Shown: piece after piece, positions 45,118-54,909 of the stretch
Layout: each line of letters starts with the position of its first letter
Numbering within the stretch: position 1 is the first letter of the stretch
NCBI RefSeq assembly: GCF_001675045.1
Contig: NZ_LYPA01000064.1
Coordinates: 310,001 to 374,000, forward strand
Origin: Paenibacillus oryzae
GTDB lineage: Bacteria > Bacillota > Bacilli > Paenibacillales > Paenibacillaceae
DNA: 64,000 nucleotides
Reading direction: 5' to 3'
Program-made: the position numbers and the translations under genes
The notes under the pieces: model-generated
Seen by the model: only the letters and a program-made list of their open reading frames with translations
The model's database searches: none
What the model was told of the DNA's origin: nothing

Positions 45118-46965
45118 CTAAACGCTAGCCTGCGACATCTTGCGATGTTTCTCGGCGCGTTCGCGCTCGCTTTTAACCAGTATCTTTTTGCGCAAACGAA
45201 TGCTTTTTGGAGTAATCTCGCAATATTCATCATCGTTCAAATATTCCAGTGCATGCTCCAAGGAGAAAATAACCGGCGTTTTCAGCTTAACCGTATCATC
45301 CTTGCCTGCGGAACGAACGTTGGACAGCTGTTTTTCCTTGCAAATGTTGACGATGATGTCATTGTCGCGGTTATGCTCCCCAACAATCATGCCTTCATAA
45401 ATTTCGGTACCCGGCTCAAGGAACATCAGACCGCGGTCTTCAACGCCCAGCATGCCGTAGAAGGTGGACGTTCCGTTTTCACTGGCAACCAATACGCCTT
45501 GATGGCGTCCGCCAACACCAGCACCTGCAAGCGGTCCGTAGCTGTCGAAAGCGTGATTCATAATGCCGTAACCGCGCGTCAGTGTCAGGAAAGACGTGCG
45601 GTATCCAATCAATCCGCGAGCAGGAATAATAAATTCCAGGCGAACCTGACCGTTACCGTTGTTGATCATGTTGACCATCTCCGCCTTACGGGTTCCGAGG
45701 CTTTCCATAACCGCCCCCATGCTTTCCTCCGGCACGTCGATCAGCAAACGTTCGTATGGCTCCTGCTTTTTACCGTCAATTTCCTTGATAATAACTTCCG
45801 GCTTGGACACTTGCAGCTCATAGCCTTCACGACGCATATTTTCGATCAAAATCCCCAGATGGAGCTCGCCGCGGCCGGACACGACAAAGGCGTCAGGGCT
45901 TTCCGTTTCGTCAACGCGCAACGCAACATCAGTCTCCAGCTCCTTGAACAAACGCTCGCGCAGCTTGCGGGAGGTAACCCACTTGCCTTCGCGTCCTGCA
46001 AACGGGCTGTTATTGACAAGGAACGTCATTTGCAGCGTTGGCTCGTCGATCTTCAATACAGGAAGCGCTTCAGGGTTTTGAAGATCCGCGATCGTTTCTC
46101 CGATGTTGATTTCGCGGATACCGGCAATCGCCACAATGTCTCCAGCGCCGGCCTCCGGAATTTCAATTCGTTTCAGACCCTGGAAGCCAAACAGCTTTTC
46201 AATCCGCGCTTGTTTGACTGCTCCGTCGCGGTTAATAACGGCAACAGGCTGGCCTTGCAAAATTTTTCCGCGGTTAACGCGGCCAATCGCAATGCGGCCC
46301 AAATATTCATTGTAGTCAAGCAGGGTAACAAGAAATTGCATGGGCTTGTCAACATCCTCCGTAGGAGCAGGAATATGGCCCACAATTGTTTCATACAACG
46401 CCATCATGTTGCCGTCCTGCTTCGCGGGATCAGACTCCATACTGGAAGTGCCCATCAATGCGGAAGCATAAACAACAGGGAATTCCAGCTGTTCATCGTT
46501 GGCGCCGAGCTCGATAAAGAGATCCAGTACTTCGTCGATAACTTCCTCCGGGCGCGCGTTGGGACGGTCGATTTTGTTAACAACAACGATAGGCGTCAAT
46601 TGACTCTCAAGCGCCTTGCGCAATACAAACTTGGTTTGCGGCATACAGCCTTCAAATGCGTCGACAACGAGCAAAACGCCGTCAACCATTTTCATAATAC
46701 GCTCAACCTCGCCGCCAAAGTCGGCGTGGCCTGGTGTGTCCATAATGTTGATATGGTAGTTTTTGTACGTAATAGCGGTATTTTTGGCCAAAATGGTAAT
46801 GCCGCGTTCCCGTTCCAGATCATTGGAGTCCATTGCCCGCTCTTGAACTGCTTCATGCTCTCTGAAGGTTCCGGATTGTTGAAGCAGCTTGTCAACCAAT
46901 GTTGTTTTGCCGTGGTCGACGTGAGCGATAATTGCGATATTACGTATGTTTTCTCTTGCTTGCAT
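45118..46965 (-). CDS. typA: Ribosome-associated translational GTPase TypA/BipA
   Basis: A 615-residue GTPase of the EF-G class that binds the ribosome and supports 50S assembly and stress growth. G1 is [13 protein letters not shown]3 DTPGHADF, G4 NKIDRP. A beta-barrel domain II, two EF-G-like domains and a BipA-specific C-terminal domain ([32 protein letters not shown]) follow. A GGAGTGG lies upstream of the ATG. It corresponds to ylaG. A very long antisense open frame covers it and is a codon-bias shadow. Confidence 0.97.
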   Translation of the reverse strand: MQARENIRNIAIIAHVDHGKTTLVDKLLQQSGTFREHEAVQERAMDSNDLERERGITILAKNTAITYKNYHINIMDTPGHADFGGEVERIMKMVDGVLLVVDAFEGCMPQTKFVLRKALESQLTPIVVVNKIDRPNARPEEVIDEVLDLFIELGANDEQLEFPVVYASALMGTSSMESDPAKQDGNMMALYETIVGHIPAPTEDVDKPMQFLVTLLDYNEYLGRIAIGRVNRGKILQGQPVAVINRDGAVKQARIEKLFGFQGLKRIEIPEAGAGDIVAIAGIREINIGETIADLQNPEALPVLKIDEPTLQMTFLVNNSPFAGREGKWVTSRKLRERLFKELETDVALRVDETESPDAFVVSGRGELHLGILIENMRREGYELQVSKPEVIIKEIDGKKQEPYERLLIDVPEESMGAVMESLGTRKAEMVNMINNGNGQVRLEFIIPARGLIGYRTSFLTLTRGYGIMNHAFDSYGPLAGAGVGGRHQGVLVASENGTSTFYGMLGVEDRGLMFLEPGTEIYEGMIVGEHNRDNDIIVNICKEKQLSNVRSAGKDDTVKLKTPVIFSLEHALEYLNDDEYCEITPKSIRLRKKILVKSERERAEKHRKMSQASV

Positions 46966-47032
46966 AAATGATGATCCACTCCAATGTTTTATTTATAGAA
47001 CTGCTACTAGCACGAACTACCTTGCTTGCTTC

Positions 47033-47521
47033 CTACCAACGCTTGCGCTTGCCGAACATCAGGAAGGCTCCGGCGGCAATAAAGAGCGCGGCGACGAGAT
47101 AAACGCCCCAGCTCCACATCAGCATAACGACAAAAAACAGCACCGATGCGGCGGCCAATACAATTGCAGCCGTGAATACAATGCGCGGAACCGAGGAACC
47201 GAACATGTAATATTCGTAAAGACCGATGGCTGCCCCCAAAATGAATAACGGCCACAGATATTTCAGGCTGTCCCAACCGACAATGTTGCAAATGATAAAC
47301 AATACTGCGTAAGACACAAGCATTCCGCCAGGCGCCAGCATAACAGCCGGAACAACTCTGCCGAAATAGAGTACATGCAGCAGCACTCCCGGAATCAAAA
47401 CAAGCAAAGGCCAGAAGATGGCGCCCAAAAGACTGAATACACCAGCTTTGCCAAGCAAGATCAAGACCCCGACCAACAGCAAAATAATCCCGGCGGAATA
47501 TTTGTTTTTAGGCATATCCAT
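47033..47521 (-). CDS. LiaI/LiaF-like (DUF5668-type) small membrane protein
   Basis: A 162-residue protein with five to six hydrophobic segments, starting KYSAGIILLLVGVLILLGKAGVFSLLGAIFWPLLVLIPGVLL, the pattern of DUF5668/LiaI-LiaF membrane regions. It lacks the soluble C-terminal domain of LiaF. A short basic tail (FGKRKRW) ends it. AGGAG lies just before the first ATG; an ATG two codons in is also possible. In some Gram-positives such proteins scaffold cell-envelope stress sensors, but there is no sensor gene beside it. Confidence 0.7.
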   Translation of the reverse strand: MDMPKNKYSAGIILLLVGVLILLGKAGVFSLLGAIFWPLLVLIPGVLLHVLYFGRVVPAVMLAPGGMLVSYAVLFIICNIVGWDSLKYLWPLFILGAAIGLYEYYMFGSSVPRIVFTAAIVLAAASVLFFVVMLMWSWGVYLVAALFIAAGAFLMFGKRKRW

Positions 47522-47632
47522 TCCGCTCCTTACAACCTCATTCGCAATGGGAAGCGAAAGTCGGCAGATTTTATCTTTATTAGTTTATAGGAAGTGAAGC
47601 AAAAAAACCAGTGCGCAGAGTGTAACTTTCGC

Positions 47633-47663
47633 AAAAAAAAGCCGCCGCATGATGAGCGGCGGC
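47633..47663 (-). terminator. Intrinsic terminator after the first terC gene
   Basis: Minus strand GCCGCCGC / GCGGCGGC stem with an 8-base loop is followed by TTTTTTTT. Confidence 0.88.
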
Positions 47664-47687
47664 AGGACAGCCCTTGCCTGGCCTAAA

Positions 47688-48347
47688 TTACTGAGCCCTC
47701 CGGATCATTATGGAAGCTGCGATAACAAAGGGCACGCATAACAGCGGAATAAGCTCGGACAGCATTTTGGAGCCGTGAAACAACAGCTCGTTCAGCCCGG
47801 GGTCCTGCATGAGCATTTCTCCGGATGCAAAAGCCAGCAAGGCGGCTCCGATGTAAGACAATGCGGGAAATTTAATAAGCAGCGTTCCCAGCAATTGGCT
47901 GCCCCATACAATCATCGGTATACTTAACGCGATTCCAAGCAAAATAAGAACAAGGTCTCCGCCGGCAACAGCAGCTATAGCCAATACATTGTCCAGGCTC
48001 ATAACAAAATCAGCGGTTACGATCGTCCAGATGGCAGCGCCGATCGACCTATTGTTTTTGATGCTGTGGCTTTCCCCCGCATGTCCGGCATCTGTTAGGA
48101 GCTTGACCGCAATGTAAAGCAGCAAAAGGCCTCCTGCGGCCTGCAAAAACGGTATTTTCAGCAATTGAAGCGCCACGACGGTCAACAGGCAGCGCAGAAC
48201 CACTGCAGCCATTGCGCCCCACCAGACGGCTCTCTTGCGCTGCCGCGCGGGCAGATGCTGGCTGGCCATGGCGATTACGATGGCATTGTCCCCGCTCAAC
48301 AATACATTAATGAGCATGATTTCGAGAAAAATAATGACATTTTCCAC
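47688..48347 (-). CDS. TerC-family membrane protein (metal exporter type), copy 1
   Basis: A 219-residue polytopic protein with about seven membrane segments. It starts at GTG 48347, about 10 bases after AGGAGG. TerC signatures are INVLLSGDNAIVIAMAS and TADFVMSLDNVLAIAAVAGG, each with the conserved Asp-Asn pair in the membrane. Recent work links TerC proteins of Bacillus to manganese export during protein secretion. It is transcribed divergently from a second terC gene at 48499; the two share the family core but are clearly different proteins. No yybP-ykoY riboswitch is visible before either. Confidence 0.9.
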   Translation of the reverse strand: MENVIIFLEIMLINVLLSGDNAIVIAMASQHLPARQRKRAVWWGAMAAVVLRCLLTVVALQLLKIPFLQAAGGLLLLYIAVKLLTDAGHAGESHSIKNNRSIGAAIWTIVTADFVMSLDNVLAIAAVAGGDLVLILLGIALSIPMIVWGSQLLGTLLIKFPALSYIGAALLAFASGEMLMQDPGLNELLFHGSKMLSELIPLLCVPFVIAASIMIRRAQ

Positions 48348-48498
48348 GGTTGTCCCCCCTCCTATGTTCAGAGTTATGAACAAGCCTTGGAGAATATGTC
48401 CAAAAATAATGAACCTCTCTTTTCTATTGGACAAAATTGGTGTAGACTTCATTTAGACTTCTAGCTATTCAGACATAAGGAAAGGAGGAATTATTCCT

Positions 48499-49200
48499 AT
48501 GGATTTTTTCTCGGTCGAATTTTTCACCTCGCTTGCCATTATTGTTTTTACAGACCTGATCCTGGCCGGGGACAATGCCATTGTTATAGGGCTCGCCGCC
48601 CGCAACCTGCCTAAGGAGCAGCAGAAAAAGGCTGTTATCTGGGGAACGCTGGGAGCTGTGGGCATCCGGGTAATCGCCACGCTGCTGGTCGTTTATTTGC
48701 TCAATGTGCCATGGCTCAATCTGGTTGGCGGCTTGCTTCTAATATGGATCGCTTACAAACTGGTGGTACAGGAAAATGATCACGGGGACGTTAAAGCCGG
48801 CAATACTCTGCTGCAGTCGATTCGCACGATCATCATCGCGGACGCCGCAATGGGCATCGACAATGTGCTGGCTGTTGCGGGAGCGGCTCACGGCAATACC
48901 GTACTCGTTGTTTTGGGCTTGCTAATCAGCGTGCCTATCGTGGTTTGGGGAAGCACCTTGTTCATCAAGCTCATCAATCGCTTCCAATGGATCGTTTACG
49001 TTGGGTCAGCCGTCCTGGCCTTCACCGCGTCCAAAATGATTTCGCACGAGCATAAATTAGGCGGAGCGCTTGACAGCAACCCTGTCATTTATTGGTCCTT
49101 TATCGCAGTTGTCGTTGCGGTAACGGTCTATCTGGGCTATTGGACCAACAAACGCAAACAAGCCGCCGCATTGGCACAAAAAAGCAGACAATCCCATTAG
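48499..49200 (+). CDS. TerC-family membrane protein, copy 2
   Basis: A 233-residue polytopic protein. Conserved motifs are TDLILAGDNAIVIGLAARNLP and IADAAMGIDNVLAVAGAAHG. The C-terminus is basic (TNKRKQAAALAQKSRQSH). AAAGGAGG lies about 11 bases before the ATG. It is head to head with copy 1, with a 151-base gap carrying both ribosome sites. Its stop codon is in the loop of its own terminator. Confidence 0.9.
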   Translation: MDFFSVEFFTSLAIIVFTDLILAGDNAIVIGLAARNLPKEQQKKAVIWGTLGAVGIRVIATLLVVYLLNVPWLNLVGGLLLIWIAYKLVVQENDHGDVKAGNTLLQSIRTIIIADAAMGIDNVLAVAGAAHGNTVLVVLGLLISVPIVVWGSTLFIKLINRFQWIVYVGSAVLAFTASKMISHEHKLGGALDSNPVIYWSFIAVVVAVTVYLGYWTNKRKQAAALAQKSRQSH

Positions 49201-49217
49201 GATTGCCTGCTTTTTTT
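49180..49217 (+). terminator. Intrinsic terminator overlapping the terC copy 2 stop
   Basis: AAGCAG-ACAATCC, loop CATTA, GGATTG-CCTGCTT, then TTTTTT. The TAG stop lies in the loop. Confidence 0.85.
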
Positions 49218-49293
49218 ATTTTTATCTGCGGAGACTCAAACACTCAGGTACTCCTTTAAGCTATTTGATATTCCATTGAGCTTCAGACACACC

Positions 49294-50514
49294 CTAGAAC
49301 CAGCTGTCTTCTCCCGCCTGAGCAGCGCTGTTGTCGCTGTTTGGGGTAAGCATGAGCGTTTCCGTATTTTGCAAGGCGACGGCAATTTTGTCGTCAAGCT
49401 CCTTCATGCCGGCCTCGATTCGCTCCACAACCCGCATGTTGGGATTTGTGCTGGGCGATTTGGGCAGGAACAGCGTGCAGCAGTCCTCGTACGGCAAAAT
49501 CGACGTTTCGTACGTGCCGATCTTTACGGCTAGATTTATAATTTCCTGCTTGTCCATCATAATCAGCGGCTTGAGCATAGGCAATGCAGCAGCCCTGCCG
49601 ATCACATTCATGCTGGGAAGCGTCTGGCTTGCAACCTGGCCCAGGCTTTCGCCGGTTACGATGCCAAGGGCTCCGTGGCGCTCTGCGAGCTGCTCCGTTA
49701 TGCGCAGCATCGCTCTTCGCATCAGCGTAATGATCAGATGCTCCTGGCCGGCCTGAACAAGCGAGGTTTGAATATCGGTAAACGGCACAAGATGCAGCTT
49801 GATCGGCGTTCCGCTGAAATAGGAAAGCCTTTTTGACAGTTCAATTACTTTGTCCGTCGCTTGCTGGCTTGTAAAGGGATAGCTGTGAAAATGAACGGCC
49901 TCCAGCTCAAGCCCCTTGCGCATGGCCATCCACCCTGCCACAGGGCTGTCGATGCCTCCTGAGAGCAGCAGCATCGCCTTGCCGTTGGAGCCAAAAGGAA
50001 AACCGCCAACCGCTGGAATGACCTCGCAGAAAATATAAGCGGATTCCTCCTGAATATCGACGCGAAGCTCCACCTCGGGCTCCCGTACATTAACGGATAG
50101 CTCGGGAAAGGCGCGCAGCACATGCGCCCCGACCAGATGATTCATCTCTTGCGAATTGTGAGGAAACTTTTTCCAGGCCCGCTTGACGCTCATCTTGAAG
50201 GTTTTCGGCGGTGTAGAAAGAGCGGACATAACCGCAAGCGCCGCCGCGCGAATGTCCTCCAGATCGGGAGAACAGCTTCGGACGGGGCTGAGTGAGGTCA
50301 GGCCAAACAGCTCCTTAAGCCGATCCGCTACCGGGCCGTAAGGATGGCCGTTCAGGCGAACGTAAAGCCGGCCATACGTTTTCCAGTAGGTGACTCCTTC
50401 AAAGCCTGTCAGTGCGTTTTTGACCTGCCGCAGCATCTTTTTCTCGAATTGATTGCGGTTTCTGCCCTTCATGGTCAAATCGCCATAGCGCAAAACCAAT
50501 TGATCGTATACCAC
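49294..50514 (-). CDS. thiI: tRNA 4-thiouridine synthase ThiI (no rhodanese domain)
   Basis: Adenylates and thiolates U8 of tRNA, and takes part in thiazole synthesis in some bacteria. It has 406 residues: NFLD-THUMP region (residues 1-165) then a PP-loop pyrophosphatase (LLLSGGIDSPVAGW). The C-terminal rhodanese domain of E. coli ThiI is absent, as in bacilli, so sulfur should come directly from the neighbouring desulfurase. GTG 50514 follows GGGGAGGAG by 9 bases and almost abuts the desulfurase stop, indicating coupling. Confidence 0.96.
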   Translation of the reverse strand: MVYDQLVLRYGDLTMKGRNRNQFEKKMLRQVKNALTGFEGVTYWKTYGRLYVRLNGHPYGPVADRLKELFGLTSLSPVRSCSPDLEDIRAAALAVMSALSTPPKTFKMSVKRAWKKFPHNSQEMNHLVGAHVLRAFPELSVNVREPEVELRVDIQEESAYIFCEVIPAVGGFPFGSNGKAMLLLSGGIDSPVAGWMAMRKGLELEAVHFHSYPFTSQQATDKVIELSKRLSYFSGTPIKLHLVPFTDIQTSLVQAGQEHLIITLMRRAMLRITEQLAERHGALGIVTGESLGQVASQTLPSMNVIGRAAALPMLKPLIMMDKQEIINLAVKIGTYETSILPYEDCCTLFLPKSPSTNPNMRVVERIEAGMKELDDKIAVALQNTETLMLTPNSDNSAAQAGEDSWF

Positions 50515-50516
50515 TA

Positions 50517-51671
50517 TCAGGTACTCCTCCCCAAATGCTTCAGTTGACTGATGATGCTTTCAAGCGCTTTGATCAGCACATCGACATGCGCCTCGCGGTG
50601 ACAGTTGCCAAAGCTTATTCGAACGCCTCCGGATGCTTGCGACGGACTTGCGCCCAATGCCAGCAGCACGCGGCTTGGCTTGCTGTCCTTGGAAGAACAA
50701 GCAGAGCGCGTCGAGGCCAAAATGCCATGCTGCTCCAGCATATGAATAATGACCTCCGGCTTCATGCCGGGGTACGAAAAGTGCACGATATGAGGAGCAA
50801 GCGGCTCCGCCCCGTTTACTTTCAGCTCGGGCGTTGCCTCTGCAAATGCTCGCAGCTTGTCCCTAAGGGGCTTCATGGCCGCAGCGGATGCTTCGGCGCC
50901 CTCGGCTGCCAGCCTGACAGCCTTGGCTGCTGCAACGATCGACGGCACGTTTTCGGTACCGGGACGCAGCCCAAACTCCTGCGAGCCTCCCGAGAGCAGC
51001 GGCTGGAGCGTAATGCCTTCCTTCACATAAAGCAGCCCTACCCCCCTGGGTCCGCCAAGCTTGTGTGCAGACGCGCTAAGCAGGTGGATGCCGCAGCCTT
51101 CGATATCAAGCGGCAGCTTGCCTATGCTTTGTACCGCATCCACATGAAAAAGCGTCCTCGGACGGCTGCTCAGCAAACGGCCAATTTCCTGAATGGGCTG
51201 AACGGTGCCGATTTCGTTATTCACATGCATAATGCTGACCAGGATAGTTTCGTCCGTTAACGCGGCCTCCACATCGGATACCGATACATGGCCCTCCCGC
51301 CCTACAGGCAGAAACGTCACCTTAAAGCCTTCCTCCTGAAGCTGAAGCATGGATTCGTGTACAGAGGCATGCTCGATGGCCGTTGTAATGATATGCTTGC
51401 CGCGGTTGCGGTATTGTCTTGCCGCGCCCTTAACGGCTAAATTGTTGGATTCCGTTCCCCCGGATGTAAACAGCCAGTTGCCCGACGCGGTCCCCAGCTT
51501 TTCAGCAACCAGCGTCCTGGATCGCTGAATGAGCTTGGCTGCCTGAATACCGCCTTCATGCAGCGAAGAGGGGTTGAAATAAATTTGCCGCGTTACCTCC
51601 AGCAATGTATCCGCCACCTCGCTCAGAAGCGGTGCCGACGCGCTGTAATCCATATACAGCTTCTCCTTCAT
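50517..51671 (-). CDS. Cysteine desulfurase (NifZ/IscS-like) partner of ThiI
   Basis: PLP enzyme that mobilises sulfur from cysteine as a persulfide. It has 384 residues. The PLP lysine is K204 in SASAHKLGGPRGVG and the persulfide cysteine is C325 in STRSACSSK. It is co-transcribed with thiI (2-base gap), the arrangement of B. subtilis nifZ-thiI, where the desulfurase serves tRNA thiolation. It is not next to iscU, so a general Fe-S role is less likely. Confidence 0.92.
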   Translation of the reverse strand: MKEKLYMDYSASAPLLSEVADTLLEVTRQIYFNPSSLHEGGIQAAKLIQRSRTLVAEKLGTASGNWLFTSGGTESNNLAVKGAARQYRNRGKHIITTAIEHASVHESMLQLQEEGFKVTFLPVGREGHVSVSDVEAALTDETILVSIMHVNNEIGTVQPIQEIGRLLSSRPRTLFHVDAVQSIGKLPLDIEGCGIHLLSASAHKLGGPRGVGLLYVKEGITLQPLLSGGSQEFGLRPGTENVPSIVAAAKAVRLAAEGAEASAAAMKPLRDKLRAFAEATPELKVNGAEPLAPHIVHFSYPGMKPEVIIHMLEQHGILASTRSACSSKDSKPSRVLLALGASPSQASGGVRISFGNCHREAHVDVLIKALESIISQLKHLGRST

Positions 51672-51777
51672 GCCGCGTACCTCCCTTCCTCCAATGAAAA
51701 GAAAAGGATCGCCGCCTGCGCTGCTTCCGTACGAACGGAGCGCCGGCCGTGATCCCGTTGCAAACTAATCTTTCGCC

Positions 51778-52569
51778 TTATGCTTTGGCCTGCTGGACCT
51801 TGACGACATACCGCTGTGTTTCTTGCGGAAGCTCTTCCATCCGGGAGAGCAGCTCTTCGTCAGAGTAAATCCCCAGCCGGTCCATCCGGCCTGGTCCGGC
51901 GTTGTAGGCTGCCAGAGCAGTCAGCTCATTGCCGTTATATTTGCGCAAAAGCAGCGACAAATATTTGGTGCCGCCATCAACGTTTTGGACTGGATCAAAG
52001 GAGTCTTGCACACCTAGCCCTCTCGCCGTTCCGTCCATAAGCTGCATCAGTCCCTTGGCTCCCGCATGGGATTCCGCTTGAGCATCAAAGCCGGATTCCG
52101 TAGCAATAACCGCAGCTATCAGCGAGCTGGACACGCCGTATTTGGCAGACGCCGTTTCGATAAGTCCGGCATACGCCGCCGCGTTTCCTCCAAGCTGTTG
52201 CCAGTCGGCAGCTTCATAGCCGCTCCTGTGCTCCACGTCGCTCAACAGACTTGCCCAGATGGGATAATAGCTTGCGGACTCAGCGTTCACACGTCCCCAC
52301 AACCCCCCATCTCCCGTCCATACCGGCTGGCCCGATGAATCCAGGCCCATCATCTCTTCGATGCCAGCGGCATCGGGGCTGTTGGAAGCAGAACCAATGG
52401 AAGCGGAGCTATCGTTCGCGGAGGAGAGCTGCGCGGACAATATTGTATTAAAAACGGAAGATGCCCCGTCACTGTTCTTTTCGTCTTTCCTGGCCGTTGA
52501 GCCGAAGCTCAGGCTTGGTGCCAGCTGCGATTGCAGCATTGTTCGCAATGTGCGGGGATCCATTCCCAT
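51778..52569 (-). CDS. Soluble lytic transglycosylase-type protein (SLT domain)
   Basis: A 263-residue protein. The first 130 residues are low-complexity Ser/Ala-rich with no clear signal peptide. Residues about 140-255 form a goose-lysozyme-like SLT domain: [24 protein letters not shown] with catalytic Glu E158, then [12 protein letters not shown]. Such enzymes cleave glycan strands to 1,6-anhydro-MurNAc. ATG 52569 follows GGGAGGCGTCATA. The missing signal peptide resembles YjbJ-type proteins and leaves its location open. Confidence 0.87.
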   Translation of the reverse strand: MGMDPRTLRTMLQSQLAPSLSFGSTARKDEKNSDGASSVFNTILSAQLSSANDSSASIGSASNSPDAAGIEEMMGLDSSGQPVWTGDGGLWGRVNAESASYYPIWASLLSDVEHRSGYEAADWQQLGGNAAAYAGLIETASAKYGVSSSLIAAVIATESGFDAQAESHAGAKGLMQLMDGTARGLGVQDSFDPVQNVDGGTKYLSLLLRKYNGNELTALAAYNAGPGRMDRLGIYSDEELLSRMEELPQETQRYVVKVQQAKA

Positions 52570-52780
52570 TATGACGCCTCCCTGTTCTTTCGCCTTCTAC
52601 AGAAAGTATATCGGTTTCCATTGTACATGTTTTTAGCTCTTGCGGCTAGTCCAACGTTGAACGCCCCGTAAGGTTGAGAAAAAGCTTATACAGACACAAT
52701 AGGCTTTTGCCCCCGAAACCCTGACATGTAATGGAGATTCCGTCTTTTGGCGAATATGCGCATTGGCCCTTCAGCATTTG

Positions 52781-53668
52781 CTATGTGAAGCGGCTAGCCC
52801 CAAAATGAGCGACCAGATGCTGAATGAAAGCGGCTGTGGATGGCCCCGGATAAATGTCCTTGCGGCAGACGACGCCGATGATTTGCCCCGGAACCGGATC
52901 TGTAATCGGCAGAGCCTGCATCTGATAGTCCTGCAGATTCGCTACATAAGAAGCGGGCAGCACAGCGCCGCCTACGCCGCGTCGAGCTAGCTCAAGCAGG
53001 GAGTCCAGTGTGGACACCTCCACCTGCGGCCGCAGGATGAAGCCTGCTTCCGCGCAATAAGCGTCGATCATCTGGCGGACGAGAAATTTGGGCTGGAGCA
53101 GCACAACCGGGTGGCGCTGCAGCTCCGCCAGCTTCACTGTAGCTTGTCCGTATAAAGGGTGGCCTGATGAGATAACGAGCTGCAGCGTTTCGCGAAACAA
53201 CGGAACGCTTTCCAGCAGCTCGTCCTTGAAGGGAAGAAACACGACGCCGATATCAAGCCGGTTGGCGAGCAGGCCTTCCCGGGTTTCCTCGGTAGCCAGC
53301 TCGGTAACCGACAGCTCGATGCCCGGAAAGGTCTCATGGAAGCTGATGAGCGCCGACGTCAGCAGATGGTTGCCGGAGCAGCCGATCCGCAGTTGTCCGC
53401 GTTTTAGTCCCCGCAGCTCGTCCAAAGCAAGCTGGGCCTGCTCCAGCTCATGGAAGACGTTTAGCGCATGACGGCGCAGGATGTGCCCGGCTTCCGACAT
53501 GTACACTTTTTTCCCAATACGGACAAATAAAGATGCGCCGACCCGCTGCTCCAGCAGCGCTATCTGATGACTAAGGGTCGGCTGGCTGATGCCGAGCCGT
53601 TCCGCCGCTTTGGTAAAGTGCAGCTCCTGACAGACAGCCAGAAAATATTCGAGCAGCCGATGATCCAT
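52781..53668 (-). CDS. LysR-family transcription regulator
   Basis: A 295-residue protein: winged helix-turn-helix at residues 1-60 (YFLAVCQELHFTKAAERLGISQPTLSHQIALLEQRVG) and a periplasmic-binding-like effector domain (residues about 90-290). ATG 53668 has AAAGGG upstream. It diverges from ilvE over a 138-base gap that contains a perfect dyad. By family it is likely to repress itself and regulate the divergent gene in response to a small ligand, possibly related to branched-chain amino acids; that ligand is a guess. Confidence 0.9.
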   Translation of the reverse strand: MDHRLLEYFLAVCQELHFTKAAERLGISQPTLSHQIALLEQRVGASLFVRIGKKVYMSEAGHILRRHALNVFHELEQAQLALDELRGLKRGQLRIGCSGNHLLTSALISFHETFPGIELSVTELATEETREGLLANRLDIGVVFLPFKDELLESVPLFRETLQLVISSGHPLYGQATVKLAELQRHPVVLLQPKFLVRQMIDAYCAEAGFILRPQVEVSTLDSLLELARRGVGGAVLPASYVANLQDYQMQALPITDPVPGQIIGVVCRKDIYPGPSTAAFIQHLVAHFGASRFT

Positions 53669-53689
53669 CAGAATCACCCTTTCTCTAGT

Positions 53690-53710
53690 ATCATAGATCA
53701 CAACTATGAT
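53690..53710. promoter_or_regulatory. LysR-type dyad between the regulator and ilvE
   Basis: ATCATAG, 7 bases, CTATGAT: a perfect interrupted palindrome containing a T-N11-A core, 22 bases upstream of the regulator start. It is the expected recognition site. Confidence 0.7.
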
Positions 53711-53806
53711 CTTAATTGAAAATACCAGATTGATCAATGAATGGGCATCCCTTAAAGTAGATAAATAAATCCATACGGATGTCCGTATGAAAGGTGGAGC
53801 CTGACG

Positions 53807-54880
53807 ATGCAGCAGCCTATAAAAATGGAACGGACCGGCAATCCAAAAGCCAAGCCTGCACTGACAGATATGCAGCTTGGCTTCGGCCAATATTTTAGCG
53901 ATCATATGTTTCTGATGGATTATACGGATGGACAAGGCTGGCATGATCCGCGTATTGTTCCTTATGCGCCTTTGATGCTTGACCCAGCTTCAATGGTATT
54001 TCACTATGGGCAAGCCGTATTTGAAGGGATGAAGGCGTATCGGACAACCGACGGCGAGGCGCAGCTTTTTCTGCCGGAGCGCAATGCGGAACGGCTAAAC
54101 CGTTCGCTGGAGAGGTTAAGTATGCCGCCTCTTGAGCCAGGTCAACTGCTGAACGCGGTACGGACGCTCGTTCATGTTGATCAGGACTGGATTCCTCGGC
54201 AAGAGGGCACTTCGCTATACATACGCCCCTTTGTCATTGCAACGGAAGCTGCGTTTGGCGTGCGTCCGTCCTCGCGCTATTTGTTCACGATTGTGCTGTC
54301 GCCAGTGGGCGCTTATTTTCAAGAAGGGCTCCAGCCGGTCGATATTTTGGCGGAAGCGCAGGATGTGAGGGCGGTGCGCGGAGGTACAGGATCAGCGAAG
54401 ACAGCGGCCAATTACGCCGGTGCACTGAGAGCGCAAGTGGAGGCGCGCGCAGCCGGATGCTCACAGGTGCTGTGGCTGGACGCGTTGGAGCGCAAATATA
54501 TTGAGGAGGTTGGCAGCATGAACGTATTTTTCCGGATCGCCGGACACGTCTATACGCCTTCGCTGACGGGGTCTATTCTGGAAGGCGTGACCCGGGGCGC
54601 AGTGATGGAGCTGCTGGATGACTGGGATGTACCGTGCATAGCCCGCCCCATTTCGCTGGATGAAGTGCTGGAGGCTGCCGAAGCCGGGACGCTGGAGGAA
54701 GCGTTTGGCACGGGGACGGCGGCTGTCATTTCTCCGATCGGCGGCATTCGCTGGAAGGACCGGTTTATACCGATCAACGGTCGTCAGGTCGGAGATCTGT
54801 CGCAGAAGCTTTACGATACAATGACGGGCATTCAGCGCGGCTTGATCCGGGACGTATATGGCTGGACGACGCGTATTTAG
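53807..54880 (+). CDS. ilvE: Branched-chain amino-acid aminotransferase
   Basis: Fold-type IV PLP enzyme that interconverts Leu, Ile and Val with their keto acids. It has 357 residues, the longer bacterial/eukaryotic BCAT2-like subgroup. VFHYGQAVFEGMKAYR and the PLP lysine K198 in GGTGSAKTAANYAG are present, with EEVGSMNVFF and GTGTAAVISPIG near the C-terminus. The ATG follows GGTGGAGCCTGACG. It is divergent from a LysR regulator, an uncommon neighbour for ilvE, so it may be a separately regulated copy. Confidence 0.93.
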   Translation: MQQPIKMERTGNPKAKPALTDMQLGFGQYFSDHMFLMDYTDGQGWHDPRIVPYAPLMLDPASMVFHYGQAVFEGMKAYRTTDGEAQLFLPERNAERLNRSLERLSMPPLEPGQLLNAVRTLVHVDQDWIPRQEGTSLYIRPFVIATEAAFGVRPSSRYLFTIVLSPVGAYFQEGLQPVDILAEAQDVRAVRGGTGSAKTAANYAGALRAQVEARAAGCSQVLWLDALERKYIEEVGSMNVFFRIAGHVYTPSLTGSILEGVTRGAVMELLDDWDVPCIARPISLDEVLEAAEAGTLEEAFGTGTAAVISPIGGIRWKDRFIPINGRQVGDLSQKLYDTMTGIQRGLIRDVYGWTTRI

Positions 54881-54909
54881 GCACAGGCTGCAGATAAACG
54901 CTAGAAGTG

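Noticed and set aside
45010..46971. 653-residue open frame on the plus strand opposite typA
   Set aside because: It is exactly antisense to a complete, motif-rich TypA, has no ribosome site or recognisable domain, and such frames arise from codon bias of long conserved genes.
48348..48498. yybP-ykoY manganese riboswitch between the terC genes
   Set aside because: The gap is only about 150 bases and I could not find the conserved paired elements; promoters and ribosome sites account for it.
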